Shown here: positions 9,010-19,767 of the stretch, piece by piece
Position numbering within the stretch: the first letter of the stretch is position 1
Layout: every line of letters starts with the position of its first letter
Origin: Streblospio benedicti
Taxonomy: Eukaryota > Annelida > Polychaeta > Spionida > Spionidae
Length of the DNA stretch: 64,000 bases
Direction: 5' to 3'
Assembly (NCBI GenBank): GCA_019095985.1
Contig: CM032659.1
Coordinates: 12,477,069 to 12,541,068 of the forward strand
Notes under the pieces: generated by a model
What the model saw: the letters and a program-made list of their open reading frames with translations, nothing else
What the model was told of the DNA's origin: nothing
Databases searched by the model: none
Made by a program: the position numbers and the translations under genes

Positions 9010-12000
9010 ACCGGCACATCACAGTTTGTGCCTTTCATATAGATCTTTAACGGAAGGGTTTAATAGGACAAAATAAGCTTCCTATAAAAGTACTTACATG
9101 CACTTATGTATGTTTGCAATACGTGCTACCTTGTGCAGAGTCCACATAGCTTGATAAATCTAGAAAACCTTTATTTTTAAAGGTCTGTGTATACAACCTT
9201 TTCATGCCACTACCCCGTGTTTAACAATACAAAGAGATCTGTTAGCACACATGACAGCCTACATATTCACAAAACCTGCCGTTTCATATTTTATATGTCA
9301 AAACTCTGTTTTTTTATGTTGTGTCAAGTACACAACACATTCAACCTTACTGTGTGGTAACTGACCTCGGTTTCAGTGGAATGTCAAAAGTAAACAAAAA
9401 ATCCAATGCGTGTGAAAAGGTAAATACCTTATCAACATGAATGCTAGATTAGTTAAAGATATTGCTCAGCCAAAAACATATTGGTTCTGTAAAATCCAGT
9501 ATCAATAGATGATGCCTTATCCATTGCAAGTGTAATAAAAATAATATTTATTTTCTCAACATTTAATACTTATTTCACCTTTTACAATACCATGTTGTCT
9601 TGTTAACTAAAATACAAGGTCATGTGATGTTGCATAATCGAATGATTTTCGCCAGACGTACTGCGGGTTTCCAACGGCAGACGTCCCAATTACAGAGATA
9701 GGCCGCTTATTACATGCATCGTGTAGCATGCCTGACAAAAATCATTCGGTTTACTTTTGCGCTACAACGTGTTTTGGTCAAGTTCATAACTGGCTTTTTT
9801 ATAGCAGGATATTTAGATTGCTCTAAATATTCTAATACACTGTTTAAATGGAAAAAAAACTTTCATAATGCACAGAACACATCATAATGTTTTCTCTACA
9901 AAGCATACTTGTTAGGCCACTGAGCATAACCTTTAATTAACATGCTTTACACTGTAAAAAAAAACAGTTGTTTATGTTTGTTTTAGTTTGTAATGAAAAT
10001 GTAGTCAACTTTAACATTTCTGTGTCGATGATTGCAAGGATTGGCAAAAAAGCTATTTGGGTCACATTTCCCCCAAATGGCAACCACTGGTTATGGGTTG
10101 AATCTCCAAGCAGGTAATTCCAAAATCCGTATCAAATGATCATGGTAATTTAAAGAAAAATTATGGTCACTTGTGTCTACATTTTTTTAGTAATTCTCTA
10201 GTATTTTCTCTCGTGGTACTATCAGCCTCAGGTTTAAAAACAAGGCTTTTATCTTGAGGCTTGCTTGTATGCCCATAATTTCAATTATTGCTTAACATAC
10301 TTCTTTTACACATGCATATTGTCTACTTAAATAAATTCTATGCATATATCATACATTGGTTTAATTTTTAACTTGAGGTTAAGCATTTCATGCCCACTTT
10401 ATTTGCCCCTGGGCAAACATTGAAGGTGATGCCTGCAATGATCAGTTACCTGCATCTAGTTCTAGCTTTTATGTTGTGTCCTTCTTCCCCCCTTTTTTTT
10501 TGTTTTAGTGGGGGGGGTCATTAACTAGGGTAATGCTGCAAACACTTTTCGCTTAAGAAATGCTATTGTCATGTTAACTGGAAATCTGAATACTGGGTTC
10601 TAAAGATCTTTCTCAATTTTTATAAAAGGTGATTTTAGTCCGAAAATTGTGATTATATCTAAATCACAGTCATTGTGAAATTTCTCTTTTATTCAAGAAC
10701 ATATTGTTGTTCATGTAACATATTGATTCAAAAGTAATTCTTTATCCCGAAACTGACTGACAAAAGCTGCATTTGACTTTCTTAAAATGCTTGTTTTAAC
10801 TGTTTGATATTGAAATATTCTATATTGCAACTTTTTAAGCAGCCGACTTCAAGAGCTACATGACTAAATATTACTTCAGTTGTACCATTGTTTGAAATTG
10901 TGTCTGATTATTTAGGTATTTGTGACGACTTTGTGTATAGTCATGTCACTCAGCTATATATACAATAATTCTTTACAAAAAAAACTAGAAACAGTTGTTC
11001 TAAGAATGGCCGAGTATTCTAGATTTTTATGGTATTAATAACTTCAATAACCTTATTGTACATCTTTCATTTTTATAAACATAAACATACACATCTTTTT
11101 GTCAACATAGTCAGGGGCTTTATCTACTTGCAACCCAACCCGTAAGCATTTTTCATATGCTTTGAGAAAAAATTCTATTTTCTGTCGGATTAGTCTTATC
11201 TCCCACTTTAGTCATGTTTGAAATCATTTATGTTGCATGAATTTCCAACATCAACACAACTTTTGCCCTATATCTGCAAGTACCAAATGTTGTGTTTTTT
11301 CGATACAAAATTTTTTTAATCTTAGTATTTGGATATTCGACTTGGATTTTTCTGATTTATCCAAACTACAACAAATATATGTTTTGTATAATTGTATATA
11401 TGATGTTACAAAACAGTCAGTGTTTGTCAAGTATTACATTAAAACGGCATTACATTATAAGTATGCATAACTTACCTCAACTCATCACATCAGACTTAAC
11501 AGATAGTAAAACTGTGCCTACTTAATGACCATCCGTTGCCTATTGTTCTTTGCATGATTATTAATGCTGTATCTTGCTGGTAACATTTATCATAAAACAA
11601 TTGTCTGTATATTATTTTCCATTACTTCTGTATGTTCTATTTGCTTTGGTTGACTTATGGAAAGAAGACCTTGAAATCAACATTATTGAGATTTTGTTTT
11701 TGCATTTCTTATACACTTAATTTGTTACGGCTGTTTTTAAATTTGCCTCCTTTGTAATTATTGGTTTGTGTGATTTTTTCATCAGAGCTTTTATTGGTTG
11801 AGGTTGTAATTTACTACTGACATTGCAAACAAATATTAGTTAGACATAATAATACTTATTGCCTTTTATTGAAACTGAATGACCATTGAAAGGCTGCATT
11901 TTGGATAAATTATTATATCTAGTTGGGACAACATGACTACTTCATTATATATAATTGTCAACTTTAAAGTATTTGCTGAAGAATTTTTTTTTCTTGATAG

Positions 12001-12240
12001 TGCATAAAATTTTTTATTGTCTTACCGTACTTTTAACCTGTTCATCTAGAATTGTAAATTATGATATGTGACAAAAAGCATGTTGATTTGTTGTGTATAA
12101 AGCACATGATGATATCAGAGCAACATCAATGTATATGATAATCTGGTCATAGGCATAGTAACTGGGGAGATAAAGCTGTTGGCGTAATTGGGGAGTTACC
12201 CCCAAAAGATTGGTATAGTCTGTCAATGTTCATTGTTTTT
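9010..12240. other. No gene recognised; one palindromic element
   Basis: About 3.2 kb of AT-rich sequence with only short random frames. The later exons of the kinase would be expected here but none was recognised. A palindromic repeat lies at 9636-9752. Confidence 0.6.
9636..9752 (+). mobile_element. Short palindromic element (MITE-like), copy 1
   Basis: The ends are imperfect inverted repeats: aatcgaatgattttcgcc on the left and the complement of aaccgaatgatttttgtc on the right. The interior includes 'ccaacggcagacgtc'. A diverged copy in the opposite orientation sits at 34239-34362. About 117 bp, no coding capacity. Confidence 0.65.
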
Positions 12241-13400
12241 TGTTTTTAAATTTATTAAAAATGAAAAAAAAATTTTTAAAAAATTTTTTTTGGGGGGGGG
12301 TTTTTTAATTTAAAAAATTTTATAAACACACAAAATTTTTTAAAACCAATAGGGTAAAAACCGTTTACCATTTAATTGTTTTTTTTAATTCAAGACAATC
12401 TTTTTTTTCTTAACAAATTTTAAAAAAAAAATTTAAAAATTTTATGATGTTTAAAAGATAAAAAAACAATTTTTTTTTGGGAACAAATTCCCAAACCTTT
12501 TTGAAATTTCACCAAAAAAAATTTTTTTGTAAAATAAGAAATAAAAGCCCTTTTATGCGTTAAAAAATAAAATATTCCCCCCCTTTTATTTTTTAACCTT
12601 TAAAAAATTGCCATCAATGAAAAAATTACTTTTTAAATTGGGCAGGGTTTTTTTCAAAAAAAACGGGAATTTAATTGGGGAAAATTTTTTTNNNNNNNNN
12701 NNNNNNNNNNNNNNNNNNNNNNNNNNNNNNNNNNNNNNNNNNNNNNNNNNNNNNNNNNNNNNNNNNNNNNNNNNNNNNNNNNNNNNNNNNNAAAAAATTT
12801 TTTAAAAAATTTAAAAGGGAAAACAATTTAACCTCTTGCCTAAAATATAAAATTTGGGGGTCGGGGCCAAAGCCGAAAAAAAAACAGTACTTTAAAAAAT
12901 CAAACCCCTAAAAAACAAAAATTGCAAAAAAACGTACCTAAAAAAACTATCGTCCCCTTTTTTTAAAAAAAAATTTCTTAAAACATTTTTTAAATATTAA
13001 ACCCCTAATTTAATTGGTTTTAAAATTGATTTTTTTAAGAAACAATTTTGGGATTCGGAACTTAGAGCCAGTAAAAAAACCCACTCTGAACGCTAATTTT
13101 GGGTTTTAATTCCAAAAATGGCCTCGGAACTCCCAAAAGGGAAACCTAATGAAAGGATTTTTTTTAAACCCCCGGGCTATAAACATATAAAAATTTTTTA
13201 AAAAGGTTTTTTCGGGATTTTCCCAAAAAGCCAAGATTTTTAAAACTTTTGATCATTTTCAAACAAAGCCCCCCCTTTAACAAATTATAAAGAAAGTTTT
13301 AAAGGGTCCCGGGGCCCCCCATTCCGAAAATGCCAAAAGGTTAAACCCGGCTTGGAACTTTAAACAAAAAAAAATACGAGGACAAAAAAAAAGGGATATA
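12240..13400. other. Low-quality, homopolymer-rich sequence around a gap
   Basis: Runs of A, T, G and C of 5-9 bases dominate both sides of the N run. From about 12800 the sequence can be followed as a distorted version of 15056-15780 (for example 'cctcttgcc' and 'cagtact' landmarks), with bases replaced by neighbouring homopolymers. This is what a poor consensus looks like, not biology. Confidence 0.75.
12692..12791. other. Assembly gap (100 N)
   Basis: A second 100-base N placeholder separating the kinase contig from the NF-YC/integrin contig. Confidence 0.97.
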
Positions 13401-13995
13401 GAGGGGCCCCCCAAATTCAGCATCAAAAAAAATCAGTTTCAGTATTTCGATCTGAAGACATATGCAAATTAGATAAGTTGAGCGGGGTCGTTATGTAAAA
13501 ATGCTCCGATATATACATTTTTCATGTTTTCTTCAATCATTGCTCGAGTGTTTTAGTCCCAAAATAATTCTTTATACTTAATTTACTGTAAATGGTGTCA
13601 TTACCATTATTTTATACCTCGTACTCAGAAATGTATTATTTGACAAATGCGTTACCATTCATTTCATTGAAGACACCAACGTGCCACCATTGTTTATATT
13701 TTTTTTCAAATATTAACATTTTTATGTTATACTGCCCAATTGTATAATAGTGAGTATCTAAACTTAAATGAACAAAGTGTAAACGATACGTATGATATAA
13801 ATAACTTACTTTTCACCAACAAATGTCAAGAAACTTAGAATAAAATATTAACTACCTTAGAATATCGTCCACTGACAGTTATGGGGCGTTCGGAACGAAC
13901 TCGTATTTTGGTAAACACGAGTTCACAGTGGGGTGAAACCGTTCGATACAGGTTTATCTCGTGTTTACCACTGGTGAACTCTGAGCTGAAGGGAT
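12800..13995. repeat. About 1.2-kb direct repeat, copy 1
   Basis: Aligns with 15056-16171. The match is clean over 13420-13995 and noisy before that. This copy contains a block of roughly 190 bp (within 13515-13708) that copy 2 lacks. Both copies end at the same 'gagctgaaggga' tract, after which the sequences diverge. A long-armed inverted repeat (ggtaaacacgag / ctcgtgtttacc) lies at 13910-13969. Confidence 0.8.
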
Positions 13996-14330
13996 GAGCA
14001 GTGATATGTACCACAGCAGTCTGGTTGTCCACTTGAACATAGACATGTGCGTCTAACACTGTGTTGAACAATTCAATGTCTACTGCATGAACCAGACCTC
14101 TCGCAGTTCCATAGCATTATCTACTCTTCCTGCTCTTGTGTTTATGTTGTCCAGTGTACTTTGGCTGCCACACTGTTCAGGACTCTGCACCCCAACTGGT
14201 CTGACTTGCGTCGGTCTCTAGGATAAGGTCTGGGGAGGGGGTGATGATGGTCTAGTCCTCAAGCAGCCTGTGCTGCATCATGCTTGGCGTGTGAATAGTG
14301 TTCAGAGTTCTCATTGCACCTGGAGTGCTT
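13996..14330 (-). mobile_element. Fossil retroelement RNase H fragment
   Basis: On the - strand two blocks typical of retroelement RNase H are seen: TDASQTSWGAES (around 14181-14225) and VQVDNQTAVVHI (around 14005-14045). The style resembles DIRS-like or LTR-retrotransposon RNase H. The element is broken, with several breaks, and only this short part is recognisable. It lies between two direct repeats of about 1.2 kb, which could be its terminal repeats. Probably old; family assignment is tentative. Confidence 0.5.
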
Positions 14331-15055
14331 GCGGCACCGGGAATTGTGGCACTTGATGATCAAGAAAATTCGAATGACTCCACTCAGTGTTAGAAGAGTC
14401 AGAAGGGGCCTCATAGGAGGTTGGTCCTATGACAACCTTACCTGCCCTGAGACCGCTGGCTATGGCCAGCTGCCTATGCCAGCTAGTGCTGCAAGTGCGA
14501 GACCTATATCGGTCATGCTTCTCAGGCCTGAGCGAAAAAGACTCAGCGTCGCATGGACCAAGGTCACGTAACTCTCTCCGGAGTTGCGATTACGTAACAG
14601 TCCCCTGTGAAGCAAAATCGATTCGATAAAAAAGGCGTCTCTGAAGGAGCCCTGCGACTTGTAGTAGACGAGTGACCTGTCCCTGCAGACGCCATGGCAT
14701 CATAAGATACCCTTGGAGCTGTTGTCATAGTGGCATTAGCCATCCTCACCTCAGTCTCTGACTCACTGGCGATTTGGTTGGCGAGAACATTGCCCAGTGC
14801 GGACTTGCCAGCAGCTGACTGGTCCACAGCACCAGTCCAAAGTGATCACCAAGAAATCACATACAAAACGTTTACCAACCTCAAAGGGGAACCATACTCC
14901 GTGAAGAAGAGAACCGGTATAAAAACCATTGCTTGTGAGAAGTGTAATAAATAAATGGTGAAACTTTCACAAATGATGTGTGCATGCGCAAACGAGATTT
15001 TGAGCGAAATCACTCTGATGTATAGCACTCATGATATCTTAATCCATTTCGGCCA
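14330..15055. other. Moderately GC-rich spacer, origin unclear
   Basis: The sequence between the RNase H fragment and repeat copy 2 is richer in G and C than its surroundings and may be further decayed retroelement sequence. Short open frames occur on both strands, but none resembles a known family. Confidence 0.35.
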
Positions 15056-16171
15056 AATAATTGAAAAAATTGCGAATATCAAAACACATAACCTCTTGCC
15101 TACAAATATGAAATATGGTTACGGGAGCTCCACTCGGAGGCCACAGCCGCAAAAACACAGTACTCTCTGAAAAATCAATAATTCTAAAATGAACAAAATA
15201 TCTGCGAGAAAAACGCTACCTAAAAAACTGATCAGTCCCCTTGTTTCTTAAAAATACACTTACATTTTGTATTATATGATCAACATCTTACCCCTTTTTA
15301 TAATACTGTTGGAAACGTCGACGTTCGCACTTTCATATTGTGGTTTTACATTATTGATTTTTCTTAAGTACCAACAACTTATGATTCTGCGAACTTAGAC
15401 GCCAGTAAAAATCACTCTCCCGAACGTTCTCAGTGTTTGGTGTTAAAAAATCAAAAACAAGCGTCCATCAGGACACATCTCAGGTCCCGAAAGAAGATGT
15501 CTTAATCGTAAGTTTATAAGTTTTAGACCTCTTGAATAATTAACATATCAAAATATTAAAACGTTTTTGGTCGGTGATTGTTCGAAAAAGCCAAGACAAA
15601 CTTTGCTACTTTATGATCATTTTCCAAACAGCTCCTCCATTTAAGAACATTATAACCAAAGAAATGACACTATATAACATTCCTAACGAATAAATAAAAT
15701 ATCTGCAGAAATCCCGATCTTATATTAAACATTACAGGGATATAGATAGGGATTTTAGTGCCGACAAATGTCAGCATCGAAAAAAAATCAGTTTCAGTAT
15801 TTCGATCTGAAGACATGCAAATTAGATAAGTTGAGCGGGGTCGTTTTAAAAATGTCTGATATATACAATTTTTCAAATATTAACATTTTTATGGTATACT
15901 GCCCAATTGTGTAATAGTGAGTAGCTAAACTTAAATGAATAAAGTGTAAACGATACGTATGATATAAATAACTTATTTTTCACCAACAAATGTCAAGAAA
16001 CTCTTATACTTTAAAATAAAATATTAACTACCTTAGAATATCGTCCACTGACAGTTATGGGGCGTTCGGAACGAACTCGTATTTTGGTAAACACGAGTTC
16101 ACGAGTGGTGAAAACCGTTCGATACAGGTTTATCTCGTGTTTACCACTGGTGAACTTTGAGCTGAAGGGAT
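15056..16171. repeat. About 1.2-kb direct repeat, copy 2
   Basis: A clean copy of the unit seen at 12800-13995, same orientation. The inverted repeat is at 16086-16097 and 16134-16145. It ends at 'gagctgaaggga', as copy 1 does. Confidence 0.85.
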
Positions 16172-16985
16172 CACTACGAGATGCGCACTGACTGACAAAA
16201 CGGTGGCGCCGATAACTTCTTCTAATATCACAGACAGTTTCATAAAATATATTCATAACAACAGACTAAAAGTCTCCCAAATTAATGAGATTGATAGATA
16301 TATATCAAACCATTCGTTTATGTCCGGGTTTGTGTACTCTGCATGGAATTTTTTAAATAGATATATTTCCCAGTTGTTATGTAGTATCGAATAGCCACAA
16401 CTCGTACCTACGACTTGTCAACTCGAAAATATGAACTCTAGAGTAGTTCCGAATGCAAAGAAGTTTTCTGATGGCATAGCCAGTATCTGACTATTAAAGA
16501 CCTTGAACATAAAGTTGAGATGGAGGTCTTTTCGTCTTTCTTACATGCTTATCTAGTCTAGGGCCTTAACAGTGATGAAATTTGTCACTGGCCTGTCGGC
16601 CCGAGGCTAGTACAACCTTAGAAGGGCCAGTAATGTTTCCCAGATGATGGCCCGGCTGGCAAACATAAAATTTGGGTGAATTTTGCTTTCGATATTTTGT
16701 AGAATCCACACTCCCGTACCAAAAAAGCTTGATCTAGTCTACTTTTACTATGCCACAGGATATGCTGACAGTTGTATAAATCATTTAAATAAATTCGAAA
16801 AGTTTTTGGGGGGCACCAGACACCCTAGCACTGCATTGCATCTTCGACGCTCACAGGGCCAGTAATGTATCAGAAGGGCCAGTGAAGATTTCAAAATACT
16901 GCCCCTTCTGGCCAATTTGGGCTACTTCCTTATTTCATTGGCTTAAGCATGTTCGAAACAGCCTAGGGATCTGGTTTTGTAGTCA

Positions 16986-17348
16986 TCACTCAACAGTAAT
17001 GAAATGGGCGGCTCTGGGATGTACTTTCTCTTGTTTATTGCATTCGGTGTTGAAGTAAGGATCCCACACAATGGCTCCATAGTCAAGGAGCGATCTAACC
17101 ATGGAAATGTATGCAGTTTTGTTGAGATATGTGGGCCAGTGACGCGAGTTCCTGCTGGGAAACGCTAATGACCTATTTGCTTTACTACTGACGTCGTTAA
17201 TGTGTGTAGACCATTGAAGGTCATCTGATTACTCTACACCAAGCTAAGAATGAGATTTAACATTGCTTATTGTTATGTCATTTAGGTTATAAAGATAAGG
17301 TTTCTTGTTCCAGGGTGATAATGTCACATTTATCTGCGTTAGTACCCA
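16986..17348 (-). mobile_element. LINE reverse-transcriptase thumb remnant
   Basis: The - strand is open from 17222 to a stop at 16986 (78 residues, no start codon). It includes DLQWSTHINDVSSKANRSLA, YLNKTAYISMVRSLLDYGA and IVWDPY, the classic C-terminal RT/thumb signature of CR1/Jockey-type LINEs (L.W..HI..V..KANR.L....LLDYGA.VWDP). Upstream to about 17348 the related DKCDIITLEQE-like frame can be followed with breaks. A 5'-truncated, dead copy lying about 400 bp upstream of the NF-YC start codon. Confidence 0.85.
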
Positions 17349-17732
17349 TTTAAAATGTAATTAATAATTAACTCTTTCGTATTGGGATGACCCTGAGGCA
17401 CAATTTACGCCAGATTTCCTTCAGAAAACTTCCCGCTTTTATCGCCATTTTTCAATAAAAAAAACTTGCCAAACTGGGTTCATCTTAAGTTGTGACAACA
17501 AGAAACTCCTTACCCTAACATTTTTATGTAAATGCTGTTGCAGAGAAGCCCGATTCTGATATTAATACATAATTTGTAAGAATGTATATCTGCTCAACAA
17601 ACATGATTTACTCTGCGAATTTCAAGCTCAAAATACTCTAATTTGTAGAAGAATAACCCTGACAATGTATATATGTCACTTTTACATGGAATGTCTGCTC
17701 TTATTCAAATTTGGTCTTTGTTTAGCAGGGTG

Positions 17733-18302
17733 ATGGCGTCAGGAGATTCCACGTTCACGGCCATTACCAATGTCGCGGCAGGACCAGCTCCTCCATCGGA
17801 AGCACAGACAATGCTGGCAGCATTCTGGCCCAAACAAATTCAAGATATTCAGAATATGAATCCAAACGATTTCAAGCAGCAGGAGCTTCCACTCGCCGCC
17901 ATTAAGAAAATCATGAAAATGGATGAAGACGTGAAAATGATCAGTGCTGAGGCTCCGGTTCTATTTGCAAAAGCTGCTGAAATGTTTATTAGTGAACTCT
18001 CTCTACGAGCATGGATTCATACAGAGGATAACAAAAGGAGAACTCTTCAGAAGAACGACATCTCACAGGCTGTTGCAAAATACGACCAATTTGACTTTCT
18101 CATTGATATTGTTCCGCGGGATGAAATCAAGCCAACAAAACGTGAAGATAATGTTCAGCGAGCAAGTATGATGCCTGATCAGGTGCAGTACTACTTCCAG
18201 TTAGCACAAACACACCAGAACGCGTTACAACAGACACAGACAGCTGGCAGTGCGACACCCCAAACAATACAGATTCAGACAGTTGCAGGCGGACAGCAAC
18301 AG
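17733..18302 (+). CDS. NFYC: NF-YC, coding exon 1 (histone fold)
   Basis: NF-YC pairs with NF-YB through a histone fold and with NF-YA forms the nuclear CCAAT-binding trimer. Residues 1-190 are here. [10 protein letters not shown] is at 31-40. The histone fold runs from about 50 to 125, with [51 protein letters not shown] and [11 protein letters not shown] all matching the family. The start MASGDS (17733) is four bases after an acceptor (tttagcag|ggtg at 17729), so a 5' UTR exon lies upstream; an in-frame ATG at 17673 lies in the intron and is rejected. It ends QQQ|GTATGT, phase 0. Confidence 0.95.
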
Positions 18303-18524
18303 GTATGTATGCTAAAATCATCACTTACTTACATGCGAACATGGTATGAAATAAATGCATAAGCAAGATTATTGCCTGAACAGTTTTATTGTCTGACTGC
18401 AAGGCTGCTCTCTTTTGAGGACTTGCTCTGAAATTTTAATGCATGAAAGCTCATGTATTTCAAACCTTGAGACGAAACCATCATGCAATTGTATAATTGA
18501 ATTCCTATGATGATACTTTAGCAG

Positions 18525-18638
18525 GTGATTCAACAGGTGGCACAACAGCCCCAACAAGTGCAATTCCAACAGCAGCAGCCGCAGCAGCAACAGCAGACGA
18601 CAACTGATAATGCCACAATGCAGCCACAAATTATTCAG
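18525..18638 (+). CDS. NFYC: NF-YC, coding exon 2 (Q-rich)
   Basis: Encodes 38 residues beginning VIQQVAQQPQQVQFQQQQ and ending PQIIQ|GTGACT, phase 0 on both sides. This is part of the glutamine-rich activation domain. The acceptor is a tandem tttagcag: splicing after the first AG (exon from 18522) adds one in-frame glutamine. Confidence 0.88.
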
Positions 18639-19088
18639 GTGACTGAGATACTGATTGCGAAGTATGTTATGTGAAGTTGTAGTCTTCTTATCCATTTATA
18701 TTTCAGGTATATAGATTAAAAATTCTCAACAATAGAAAATACTAGCACCTGTCACTGATACATCTTCAAATGCAAGGTGTTAAGTACATGTACGCTGTCC
18801 AGGATTCCAGAAACCCTAAAGTGACACGTCTAAAAACATTGAAACGTTGAAAATGGATAAAAGCTCCAAATCAAAATTTCAGGGCCATCCACAAAAGTTC
18901 CCAATAATTTAGCCTTTCGTCAAGTACAGATTCCAATCAACTGGTATATGGTTGTCGGTAATTTTTCTTTCCTTATATTTTCGTCATCTGGGGACTCAAT
19001 CTCTGAATAAATAACATCTATATTATTGAATGGCGTATCAAATATCTTCAAATGGCGTCCACTATTATACTGGCTGTTGTTTCGGCAG

Positions 19089-19292
19089 ATCCCATCCCAG
19101 CAGCAACAGCAGCAAACCACTCAAGCAGCCACTCAGCAGACAGCAGTGGCAGGACCCACCCAGGTGTTCCAGCAAGTGGTGTCACCGAACGGTGAGATCC
19201 AGAACATCCCTCTCACATTGTCGCAGGAACAGATTCAGCAAATTCAGTTGCAGCTTCAAGGAAAACCATCTGGACAACCTATAGTCATACAG
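19089..19292 (+). CDS. NFYC: NF-YC, coding exon 3 (Q-rich)
   Basis: Acceptor ttcggcag|ATCCCA, donor CAG|GTATTG, 68 residues in phase 0. IPSQQQQQQ leads into FQQVVSPNGEIQNIPLTL, which matches the vertebrate motif QQI.TNTGEIQ.IPV.L in the C-terminal activation region, then QIQQIQLQLQGK. Confidence 0.9.
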
Positions 19293-19767
19293 GTATTGTC
19301 AGTTTCACTATTGTAAAGATAGTTTTGATTATAAATTTTTTTTCCTTATGTTCAAAATGAGATATTTGATGAAATTTTGATCAAATGATGATTGACAAAT
19401 CATGTGATGTTCAATCGATTTGACACCGAGAATCACGGCAAAACGTGCCCATAAAAGCACAATTGCCAACGTGTAATGTATAACAATTTACTGAAGATAC
19501 TATTGGATACCTATCATTAATTTTGTCCAGCAGCGATAACAAGGAATTTGATTCCTTGTTCAGAATTTTTTAGGGTATATTTTTTCCTGTCGGGAGTTTC
19601 AAGATATTAAAAAAATTGTTTCTTATTTTTAGATAGGGTGGATCAGAGTAAAAAAAAAATGTCCAAAATGGGAAACATAGTTTAGAAAAATTGGTCATTA
19701 TCTTGAAAGTGGCTCATTTGAAAACAACACATCCACCGCACAAATTATGTGGATCTTACATAATTAA

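Larger units (their letters stand above)
7358..9010 (+). repeat. OXSR1 exon 3-6 segment, copy B
   Basis: Second copy of the segment at 5432-7135, with all four exons in the same order. Exons 4 and 5 are intact here, exon 3 is partly altered and exon 6 is badly corrupted, nearly the reverse of copy A. Intron sequence is also alignable, with patchy rather than even divergence. Confidence 0.85.

Noticed and set aside
12608-12911. Open frames across the second N run
   Set aside because: They run through 100 N and homopolymer-distorted sequence.
14314-14954. Several overlapping open frames on both strands in the 14.3-15 kb spacer
   Set aside because: None matches a family; they probably reflect the higher GC content of decayed element sequence.
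17673-17732. Upstream ATG for NF-YC
   Set aside because: The segment lies before a good splice acceptor (tttagcag at 17721-17728), and MASGDS at 17733 is the better start.
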